A program made the position numbers and the translations under genes. Shown here one piece after another: positions 6,264-11,152 of a stretch of DNA of 13,980 nucleotides (the stretch's first letter is position 1; every line of letters begins with the position of its first letter). The notes below the pieces were generated by a model. It was not told the DNA's origin and did no database searches. It saw nothing but the letters and a program-made list of their open reading frames with translations. Source of the DNA: CAZWRK01 sp964635875 (GTDB lineage Bacteria; Pseudomonadota; Gammaproteobacteria; Burkholderiales; Aquaspirillaceae); NCBI GenBank assembly GCA_964635875.1, contig CAZWRK010000108.1:1-13980 (forward strand), given 5' to 3'.

Positions 6264-6510
6264 AATAGGGGGACATATTTACTCCATAGATTTTAAAAAT
6301 CTTGAAGATGATGTTGGTCAATGTGACACAGCAAATTTAAAGATAACAATAGAGAAAGATGCTAAACAAAGTATAAAGGAATCAACATTATTACATGAAG
6401 CTGTTCATGCAATGAATCCAACATTTGATGATGGTGATAGGCATGCATTAATGGATTCTCTTACTGAACAGATATACCAATTTTTAAAAGATAATAATTT
6501 TCTTAAATAA
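6241..6510 (+). CDS. Small HExxH zinc metallopeptidase-like protein
   Basis: This 89-residue protein matches a compact phage and bacterial family. A short beta unit (IPKQVKIGGHIYSIDF) leads to an active helix with LLHEAVHAM (HExxH, residues about 51-58), and a later helix (DSLTEQIYQFLKDN) carries a Glu suited as third zinc ligand. Related minimal zincin-like proteins are common in phages; some full-length relatives (ImmA/IrrE type) cleave repressors. No DNA-binding partner domain is present, and the substrate is unknown. The ATG lies within the end of the possible phosphatase remnant, and the stop overlaps the next start (TAATG). Confidence 0.7.
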   Translation: MKIPKQVKIGGHIYSIDFKNLEDDVGQCDTANLKITIEKDAKQSIKESTLLHEAVHAMNPTFDDGDRHALMDSLTEQIYQFLKDNNFLK

Positions 6511-6698
6511 TGGAACCACAAAAAATTTACGATGAAAAACTAGAAAAGGAAGTTTCTAATATAATAGGTAGAAACTGTATAAAGATTACCGATGGAGATG
6601 GTTTAGTGTCTTATTTTATACAAGATGTTTCTGTTCTTACTATAGAATTAATGGAATATATAATTGAAAAACAATATGGCAATAAAAAAATTGGGTAA
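6510..6698 (+). CDS. Small acidic protein, function unknown
   Basis: This 62-residue protein starts MEPQKIYDEKLEKEVSNIIG. A central beta-like stretch (NCIKITDGDGLVSYFIQDVS) is followed by a helix (LTIELMEYIIEKQYG). No family or catalytic motif is recognised. It begins at a TAATG junction with the metallopeptidase and has no Shine-Dalgarno, which suggests coupled translation. Its 3' end overlaps the next gene by 23 bases if that gene starts at its first ATG (6676). Confidence 0.55.
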   Translation: MEPQKIYDEKLEKEVSNIIGRNCIKITDGDGLVSYFIQDVSVLTIELMEYIIEKQYGNKKIG

Positions 6699-7041
6699 TA
6701 CTGTTAGAGGTGAGGGTGATTTTACCATTAAAGATTCCGGGAAAAGGAAAGAGTTTAACTCTGGAATGGTTAGAGATATAAATGATAATAAGTTAGATTT
6801 TCTACTTGTTAGAGATGGTCCAATGTTTTTACGTTGGGTTACTCACATGACTAAAGGGGCAGTAAAATATGCAAAAAGAAACTGGATGAAAGCATCTGGT
6901 GAAGAAGAACTTAGTAGATTTAAAGAATCCGCTGCTAGACATTTTGAACAATGGTTGAATGGTGATATTGATGAGGACCATGCTTCAGCTGTATTTTTTA
7001 ATATAAATGGATATGAATATGTCAAAGAAAAACTTAAATAA
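6676..7041 (+). CDS. DUF5664 / dATP-dGTP diphosphohydrolase N-terminal-like protein
   Basis: This 121-residue protein has the pattern of a widespread phage family annotated as dATP/dGTP diphosphohydrolase N-terminal-like (DUF5664). It contains KDSGKRKEFNSGMVRD at the start, a helix with GAVKYAKRNWMKASG, then SRFKESAARHFEQWLNGDID and EDHASAVFFNINGYEYV. The conserved H-x-x-x-W/GD.DEDH.A arrangement resembles metal-dependent all-alpha nucleotide pyrophosphatases, but activity in this branch is not established to my knowledge. An upstream TTG at 6664 is in frame, but ATG 6676 is preferred. The start overlaps the previous gene by 23 bases. It would fit a role in adjusting the nucleotide pool during phage replication. 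Confidence 0.7.
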   Translation: MAIKKLGNTVRGEGDFTIKDSGKRKEFNSGMVRDINDNKLDFLLVRDGPMFLRWVTHMTKGAVKYAKRNWMKASGEEELSRFKESAARHFEQWLNGDIDEDHASAVFFNINGYEYVKEKLK

Positions 7042-7195
7042 AGACAATGTAATTAATAGTAATGCTTATGCATACTTAAAATCCTTAATTAGTCCTAAGG
7101 TTAATATTATTGATATTGAGGTTCGTGGAAAATGGCTCAGAGCATCATTGAGTTCTGGTATATATTTTAGTGTAAAGAACCAAGATACAGATTAA
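7019..7195 (+). CDS. Small protein, function unknown
   Basis: This 59-residue frame has ATG choices at 7007, 7013 and 7019. The last (MSKKNLNKDNVINSNAYAYL) gives a 23-base overlap with the upstream gene, the same as the junction before it, and is tentatively chosen. The product has an N-terminal helix and a beta hairpin-like end (VNIIDIEVRGKWLRASLSSG, then IYFSVKN). No family is recognised. It ends directly at the ATG of the exonuclease gene, so it belongs to the same operon and may be translated with it. Confidence 0.5.
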   Translation: MSKKNLNKDNVINSNAYAYLKSLISPKVNIIDIEVRGKWLRASLSSGIYFSVKNQDTD

Positions 7196-7957
7196 ATGAT
7201 AAATAAAAAACCAAAAATTCTTGAACTTGATTTCGAAACATCTCCAGCAAAGGGATATTTCTTTGGAAATATTTACGAAACAAGTATATTAGAAATAATC
7301 GAATACTCTCAAATACTTTGTGTTGCTTGGAAGTGGCATGGAGAAAATAAAGTAAATGTTATTGGACAAAATGACTTTAAGAGTTATAAAAAAGGAATTC
7401 TAAACGATAAAGAACTTGTTGCTTACTTCGCAAAATTAATTGAAGAGGCTGATGCTGTTTCAGCACATAATGGAGATAAGTTTGATATCCCAACATTTAA
7501 TACAAGACTTCTGGCTCATGGATTTAAACCAGTTCCTATTACAAGAACAATAGACACAAAAAAAATTGCTCGAAAAGCTTTTAACCTGCCAAGTAATAAA
7601 CTAGATTACATTGCTGACTTTTTAGGTATACAAAGAAAACTTAGTACAGATAAGAAATTATGGTTAGATTGCGAGAAAGGTGTTGAGAAAGCTTGGAGTT
7701 ATATGAAGAAATATTGTGCAAATGATGTTATTCTTCAAAGTGAAGTTATGGTTAGAATATTACCATTTGTTAAGCAATCTATAAACTTTAATACAGTAAT
7801 GGGAACAACTTACCAGTGTCCAAATATTACTTGTGGAGGATTTAATACCCAAAAGAGGGGGTATGCTATATCTTCTACAAATAAGTATCAAAGGTGGCAG
7901 TGTCAGGATTGTGGAACATGGTCACAATCTCCTTTAAAAGATGGCAAACTCAGATAA
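7196..7957 (+). CDS. DnaQ-fold 3'-5' exonuclease with C-terminal zinc ribbon
   Basis: This protein has 253 residues. The RNase H-like exonuclease core shows Exo I (LELDFETSP, D12 and E14), Exo II (SAHNGDKFDIPTFN, 89-102) and Exo III (KKYCANDVILQSEVM, D177). Such enzymes remove nucleotides 3' to 5' and serve in proofreading or repair. The histidine of the DEDDh class is not at the usual place, and Tyr173 sits four residues before the last Asp, so it is a DEDDy type. A four-cysteine zinc ribbon follows (C208, C213, C236, C239 in YQCPNITCGG and WQCQDCGTW), which probably binds nucleic acid. No polymerase is in the window, so it may be stand-alone. It starts one base after the previous stop. Confidence 0.85.
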   Translation: MINKKPKILELDFETSPAKGYFFGNIYETSILEIIEYSQILCVAWKWHGENKVNVIGQNDFKSYKKGILNDKELVAYFAKLIEEADAVSAHNGDKFDIPTFNTRLLAHGFKPVPITRTIDTKKIARKAFNLPSNKLDYIADFLGIQRKLSTDKKLWLDCEKGVEKAWSYMKKYCANDVILQSEVMVRILPFVKQSINFNTVMGTTYQCPNITCGGFNTQKRGYAISSTNKYQRWQCQDCGTWSQSPLKDGKLR

Positions 7958-7960
7958 CTA

Positions 7961-7989
7961 TTGACAACTGTATTACAATATGTTATAAT
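7961..7989 (+). promoter_or_regulatory. Consensus sigma-70 promoter, leaderless type
   Basis: Perfect TTGACA (7961-7966), 17-bp spacer and perfect TATAAT (7984-7989). The ATG of the ribbon-helix-helix gene follows after eight bases. The sequence just upstream of and through the -10 nearly repeats that at the left edge of the window (1-21). Confidence 0.85.
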
Positions 7990-7993
7990 TGTA
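7974..7993. promoter_or_regulatory. Possible operator overlapping the -10
   Basis: TACAAT (7974-7979) and ATTGTA (7988-7993) form a perfect inverted repeat with an eight-base spacer centred on the -10. It sits directly before a ribbon-helix-helix gene, a class that often represses itself from such sites. Binding by that protein is inference. Confidence 0.35.
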
Positions 7994-7997
7994 GTAC

Positions 7998-8129
7998 ATG
8001 AAGAAAGAAAATAAGATATGCTTCATCATAGTACGAGTTACAAAAGCAGAAAAGGAATCACTTTTAAAGAAAGCCTTAAAAGCTAAGATTAAATTCTCTA
8101 ATTTTATTAGAGAAACACTCGGATTATAA
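7998..8129 (+). CDS. Small ribbon-helix-helix-type DNA-binding protein
   Basis: This protein has 43 residues. A predicted beta strand (CFIIVRVTKAEKE) is followed by two helices (SLLKKALKAKIKFSNFIRETL), the pattern of Arc/CopG/MobC-like ribbon-helix-helix proteins, which bind DNA as dimers. It is shorter than most but covers the whole fold. The ATG is eight bases past a consensus -10 with no Shine-Dalgarno, so the mRNA is probably leaderless. Its stop overlaps the rusA-like start (TAATG). A role as regulator of this two-gene operon, and perhaps of other phage promoters with TACAA half-sites, is inferred. Confidence 0.6.
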   Translation: MKKENKICFIIVRVTKAEKESLLKKALKAKIKFSNFIRETLGL

Positions 8130-8467
8130 TGATAGTAATTACAGGAAGAATTCCGTCAAAAAAGAATAGTAGGATTAATACCCGTTCAGGTATGTCTTTT
8201 CCTAGTAGTAAGTATACTAGCTGGCATAAAGATGCTAGTTTACAATTATCTGGACAAAAAAAAATACCCAATGATTCTATATTAACATTGAGATTTTATA
8301 TGCCAGATAATAGAAGGACAGATTTAACAAATAAAGCTGAGTCTATTATGGATTGTCTAGTTGATAATGGTTTATTGGAAGATGATAGTTGGCAAGTTGT
8401 TGGTACACTTATACTTAAATGTATGGGTGTAGATAGAGATAATCCAAGAGTTGAAATAGAATATTAA
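8129..8467 (+). CDS. rusA: RusA-like Holliday junction resolvase
   Basis: This 112-residue endonuclease is the size of the RusA family (about 120). The N-terminus has the usual beta strand and lysine/arginine patch (IVITGRIPSKKNSR). The active centre DNRRTDLTNKAESIMDCLVD followed by NGLLEDDSW carries the conserved aspartates (about 69, 74 and 91-92) that bind magnesium in RusA. It cuts four-way junctions, and in phages resolves recombination or branched replication intermediates. It is co-transcribed with the ribbon-helix-helix gene and is followed by a terminator hairpin. Confidence 0.85.
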   Translation: MIVITGRIPSKKNSRINTRSGMSFPSSKYTSWHKDASLQLSGQKKIPNDSILTLRFYMPDNRRTDLTNKAESIMDCLVDNGLLEDDSWQVVGTLILKCMGVDRDNPRVEIEY

Positions 8468-8476
8468 ATATAGGCA

Positions 8477-8500
8477 AGTCCCAGTTTTTAGGCTGGGACT
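8477..8500. terminator. Hairpin terminator between convergent genes
   Basis: AGTCCCAG (8477-8484) pairs perfectly with CTGGGACT (8493-8500) around an eight-base loop. Downstream on the + strand is CTAGTTTT and on the - strand TGCCTATATTT, so it could serve both the rusA-like transcript and the small - strand gene, though neither U-tract is ideal. Confidence 0.65.
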
Positions 8501-8559
8501 CTAGTTTTCACTCTACAATCTGTGCGATTGCAAGGGATTGAATTGTGGTTCTTCACTTG

Positions 8560-8685
8560 TTACAGGGATTGGACTGTCCTGTAAATAACAAACAGGTAAA
8601 TAATGAAATAAGTACCGAAGGCTAATTCAAGCCAATATCTTTTGATGTATCGCCTGAAATAGACTATTAACATTGTTGTAATCAT
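8560..8685 (-). CDS. Small single-span membrane protein with strong Shine-Dalgarno
   Basis: This 41-residue protein starts MITTMLIVYFRRYIKRYW, with a basic amphipathic first half, then a hydrophobic span (LELAFGTYFIIYLFVIY) and a short polar end (RTVQSL). It is too short for most ORF callers but has a perfect promoter (-10 TATAAT, -35 TTGACT, 17 bp) and AAGGAGGT four bases before the ATG, which strongly supports it. It is the only gene on this strand in the early region and is divergent from groEL. A DnaA box lies between the two promoters. The function is unknown; candidates are superinfection exclusion, a lysis regulator or a toxin-like peptide. Confidence 0.65.
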   Translation of the reverse strand: MITTMLIVYFRRYIKRYWLELAFGTYFIIYLFVIYRTVQSL

Positions 8686-8688
8686 ATT

Positions 8689-8695
8689 ACCTCCT
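8689..8695 (-). promoter_or_regulatory. Canonical Shine-Dalgarno of the - strand small gene
   Basis: AGGAGGT on the - strand lies within AAAAAGGAGGTAATATG. It is the only full Shine-Dalgarno at a gene start in the window and decides the start at 8685. Confidence 0.8.
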
Positions 8696-8704
8696 TTTTA
8701 CTAT

Positions 8705-8733
8705 ATTATACTATTTTTAAGATTGTAAGTCAA
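8705..8733 (-). promoter_or_regulatory. Sigma-70 promoter of the - strand small gene
   Basis: On the - strand, -35 TTGACT (8733-8728), 17-bp spacer, -10 TATAAT (8710-8705). The predicted start near 8698 leaves a leader just long enough to hold the Shine-Dalgarno. The -35 is four bases from the DnaA box at 8738-8746. Confidence 0.75.
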
Positions 8734-8737
8734 TAAG

Positions 8738-8746
8738 TTATCCACA
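8738..8746 (+). promoter_or_regulatory. DnaA box between divergent promoters
   Basis: A perfect TTATCCACA in AAGTTATCCACAGGTTTA, almost identical in context to the box at 2439. It is 19 bases upstream of the groEL -35 (ten more than at the other two promoters) and four bases from the -35 of the - strand gene, so a bound protein could affect both. Confidence 0.7.
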
Positions 8747-8765
8747 GGTTTATTATAAAATAGTA

Positions 8766-8794
8766 TTGACAATATGTCTAGTTTGTGATACAAT
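8766..8794 (+). promoter_or_regulatory. Promoter of the chaperonin operon, TGTGATACAAT class
   Basis: Perfect -35 TTGACA (8766-8771), 17-bp spacer, -10 TACAAT (8789-8794) in TTTGTGATACAAT. The groEL ATG at 8805 is ten bases after the -10, as at the kinase promoter. No CIRCE-type inverted repeat is seen, so control is not the usual HrcA heat-shock type. Confidence 0.8.
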
Positions 8795-8804
8795 AGATAC
8801 AGAT

Positions 8805-10376
8805 ATGAATAAAAGGATTTTTAAGACAAGTGATATAAAGGATAAAATTCTACACGCAGTAGATATAATTAATGACCCTGTTAGGCAAACACTTTCTCCT
8901 AAGGGTGGAAATGTTATGTATGAGGATGATAGGGGAGACCAACACTACACAAATGATGGTTATACCATAGTTAACTCTATCTCAGTTAAAGATTCTGTAG
9001 AAAATGCAATAATTGAAATTATAAAAAGTGGTTCAAGAAAAACAAATCTTGAGGCTGGAGATGGTACATCTTCAACAGTAGTAATGAGTTCTATATTAAT
9101 TAAGGAGGGACTTAAACTTGTTGAAAATGGTCATAACCAGATGGATGTTCGTGATAATCTTAATAAGTTTTCTTCCGATATGAAAAGAGAACTTACAAAA
9201 ATGGCAACAGAAATAAAAAACGATAAAGATATTAAGTTTATCGCAAAGATTTCTGCAAGTAATGATGAAAAGATTGCAGATGATGTTGTTAAAATTATTA
9301 AGGTTGTTGGATTAGATGGTCAAATAATGATTGACCGTGGGTATGGTGAAGAAACAGAAATAATAGAAGATACCGGTTTTGTTTTAAAAACAGGTATGTT
9401 TGTGCAAGAGTTAACAAATAAACAATATCAATCAGATATGAGAGATGTTCCAGTTTTGATAACTGATAAGAGGTTGTATTATAAGAGTGAAGCAGAAACA
9501 ATTTTGAATACTGTTTCTGACGCTGGATATAATGAAGTTGTTATTATAGCACAAGATTTTATTGGTGAAGCACTTCCATTCTTTGTTGCTAATCATCAGA
9601 ACAATAGAATAAAAATAACTTTAGTTGTTGAGAAGAAATTAGAGATATTAGAAGACTTGGCTATATACTTGGGTGGTCATGTTGTTTCTGATAAGAAAGG
9701 TATGTTAGTTGATAATATATCAATAGGTGATTTTACAATTGCAAAAAGAGTGTTTACTGACCTTGGCAAGTGTATCATTAGTAGGGATAAAAAAGAGAAG
9801 AACAAAAATATTGATATACGTGTTAAAACTCTTAAGGCTCAGATGAAGAAGATTGGTAATAAGAGTGATTCAGAATATGTTAACCTAACTAAACGTGTTA
9901 GTTCTCTAACAAACGGTATGGTAACAATAAAAGTTTCAGGTGCAACACCACTTGATGTTATGGAAAAGATACATAGATATGAAGATGCTATTAGTGCCTC
10001 AAGAGCTTCATTAAAAGAGGGTTACTTACCAGGTGCTGGTACATCTGTATTGAGTGCTTTTAAAAACATTAAGGTTTCGTCTGAGTATGAGAAAATGTTT
10101 AAACTTGCTTCAGAAGTTAATATTAGACAAATAGCTGAGAACTGTGGTTTAAATGGAGATGTTATTCTTAATCAAATAACAAGTAGTCCTAAAGGTTTTG
10201 GTTATAATGCTAATAGTGGCAAGGTAGAGGATGTTGTAAAAGCTGGAATTATTGAGCCCTTGCTTGTAACAACACAAGTAATAGCAAATGCAGTAAGTAT
10301 TGCGAATATAATTATCACATCGAGATATATTATAGTAAATGATTTAGAAGATATTAAAAATAATAAAGAAAATTAA
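8805..10376 (+). CDS. groEL: Phage-encoded GroEL-type chaperonin (Cpn60)
   Basis: This 523-residue group I chaperonin subunit should form rings that fold proteins with ATP. Visible landmarks are SPKGGNV (31-37), AGDGTSS (84-90, ATP-site Asp86), the apical region with DVPVLITDKRL and QDFIGEALPFF, then GATPLDVMEKI and HRYEDAISASR with Asp394 (equivalent to the hydrolytic Asp398 of E. coli), and GYNAN. The E. coli apical PGFGDRR segment is missing (VVEKKLEILEDLA replaces it) and the C-terminus ends IKNNKEN without the GGM repeat. An in-frame TTG at 8766 lies inside the promoter, so ATG 8805 is the start. GroES is two genes downstream. Likely clients are phage virion or replication proteins. Confidence 0.93.
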   Translation: MNKRIFKTSDIKDKILHAVDIINDPVRQTLSPKGGNVMYEDDRGDQHYTNDGYTIVNSISVKDSVENAIIEIIKSGSRKTNLEAGDGTSSTVVMSSILIKEGLKLVENGHNQMDVRDNLNKFSSDMKRELTKMATEIKNDKDIKFIAKISASNDEKIADDVVKIIKVVGLDGQIMIDRGYGEETEIIEDTGFVLKTGMFVQELTNKQYQSDMRDVPVLITDKRLYYKSEAETILNTVSDAGYNEVVIIAQDFIGEALPFFVANHQNNRIKITLVVEKKLEILEDLAIYLGGHVVSDKKGMLVDNISIGDFTIAKRVFTDLGKCIISRDKKEKNKNIDIRVKTLKAQMKKIGNKSDSEYVNLTKRVSSLTNGMVTIKVSGATPLDVMEKIHRYEDAISASRASLKEGYLPGAGTSVLSAFKNIKVSSEYEKMFKLASEVNIRQIAENCGLNGDVILNQITSSPKGFGYNANSGKVEDVVKAGIIEPLLVTTQVIANAVSIANIIITSRYIIVNDLEDIKNNKEN

Positions 10377-10377
10377 A

Positions 10378-10611
10378 ATGGCAAAAGCAGAGAAAAAAGC
10401 AAATAAAGTACAAGCAAAAGATTTGAGTTTAGAAAAACGTATTGAATTATATAACGTTGATTTCGAAAAGTTTAAAAAAGAAACAGCTGATAAGTATGGT
10501 CTAGCATTAACAACAGAAATCGTATACACACCACAGGCAGCTGTTCCAAGATTAACATTATATGATTTACTAAAAGATGCAAATAAAGAAAACAAAGTTA
10601 AACAAGGATAA
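10378..10611 (+). CDS. Lysine-rich small protein between groEL and groES
   Basis: This 77-residue protein has a basic N-terminus (MAKAEKKANKVQAKDLSLEK), a charged helical middle (YNVDFEKFKKETADKYGL) and a more apolar end (TTEIVYTPQAAVPRLTLYDL). No family is recognised. It starts one base after the groEL stop, and its 3' end overlaps groES by 35 bases, so the three are one transcription and translation unit. Position suggests a co-factor or client of the chaperonin, but that is inference. There is no Shine-Dalgarno and no signal peptide. Confidence 0.6.
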   Translation: MAKAEKKANKVQAKDLSLEKRIELYNVDFEKFKKETADKYGLALTTEIVYTPQAAVPRLTLYDLLKDANKENKVKQG

Positions 10612-10873
10612 ATCTTTTGATATAACTGAATTTACCTTCTTTAGAGATTTACTATTAGTAAAAGCAATTAGACCTAATAGTGGAAAATTTATTGACCCAG
10701 CACAATATGAAGATAAGCCAGAATTCGGTGAAGTTGTAAAATGTGGTGATAAATGTGAATATATAAAAGTCGGAGATGTTGTTAGATTTGGTAAATATTC
10801 AACAGAAACTATTAGAACTAAGGGGGCAGACTACTTTATAGTGCATGAAGAAGACGTGTCCGCAAAACTGTAA
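10577..10873 (+). CDS. groES: Phage-encoded GroES-type co-chaperonin (Cpn10)
   Basis: This 98-residue protein has the Cpn10 pattern: FRDLLLVKAIRP at the first strand, a mobile loop (NSGKFIDPAQYEDK), FGEVVKCG, then IKVGDVVRFGKY and the C-terminal ADYFIVHEEDVSAKL. The loop has FID where E. coli GroES has the IVL tripeptide that docks on GroEL, so it may be matched to the phage GroEL. About 14 extra residues precede the first strand (MQIKKTKLNKDKSF). The only suitable ATG is at 10577, inside the previous gene. Its stop overlaps the next ATG (TAATG). It would cap the phage GroEL ring or replace host GroES. Confidence 0.85.
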   Translation: MQIKKTKLNKDKSFDITEFTFFRDLLLVKAIRPNSGKFIDPAQYEDKPEFGEVVKCGDKCEYIKVGDVVRFGKYSTETIRTKGADYFIVHEEDVSAKL

Positions 10874-11004
10874 TGGAAGAATTATTCAGAAACAGCCAAG
10901 AGATACATCCTGAATGGGGGTCATATATACACCTTTGTGTGATTATAAATGGTACAGGTGCTTCAATAACAGAAGTGACTAAACTATTTAATAAACTTAT
11001 GCCA
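10873..11004 (+). CDS. Unknown protein, 3' end lost in assembly gap
   Basis: The visible 44 residues start MEELFRNSQEIHPEWGSYIH and run LCVIINGTGASITEVTKLFN to the gap. They suggest a beta strand followed by a helix (ITEVTKLFNKLM). No family is recognised. It begins at a TAATG overlap with groES and so belongs to the chaperonin operon. The true length and stop are unknown, and any continuation past the gap cannot be placed. Confidence 0.5.
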
Positions 11005-11104
11005 NNNNNNNNNNNNNNNNNNNNNNNNNNNNNNNNNNNNNNNNNNNNNNNNNNNNNNNNNNNNNNNNNNNNNNNNNNNNNNNNNNNNNNNNNNNNNNNN
11101 NNNN
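11005..11104. other. Assembly gap (100 N)
   Basis: There are exactly 100 undetermined bases, a placeholder for a gap of unknown size. It separates the + strand early region from the - strand virion-type gene, so their convergent order depends on the scaffolding being right. Confidence 0.95.
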
Positions 11105-11122
11105 AAATTTGACCTATAACAA

Positions 11123-11151
11123 AAGAAAACACCCAAGACGGGTGTTTTCTT
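11123..11151. terminator. Strong bidirectional intrinsic terminator
   Basis: AAGAAAACACCC (11123-11134) pairs perfectly with GGGTGTTTTCTT (11140-11151) around a five-base loop. The arms themselves give A-runs upstream and T-runs downstream in both directions. It lies one base beyond the stop of the large - strand gene and would also stop + strand transcripts. Confidence 0.9.
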
Positions 11152-11152
11152 A

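Noticed and set aside
8493..8561. 22-residue GTG frame on the - strand after the small membrane gene
   Set aside because: It runs into the terminator hairpin, has no ribosome site and no family signal.
8700..8800. Replication origin at the AT-rich DnaA-box region
   Set aside because: Only one DnaA box is present there and no repeat cluster or clear unwinding element; the fixed spacing to a promoter fits regulation better.
8766..8804. In-frame TTG that would lengthen GroEL by 13 residues
   Set aside because: The TTG is the first three bases of the TTGACA -35 box, and the extension covers the whole promoter. ATG 8805 gives a normal Cpn60 start.
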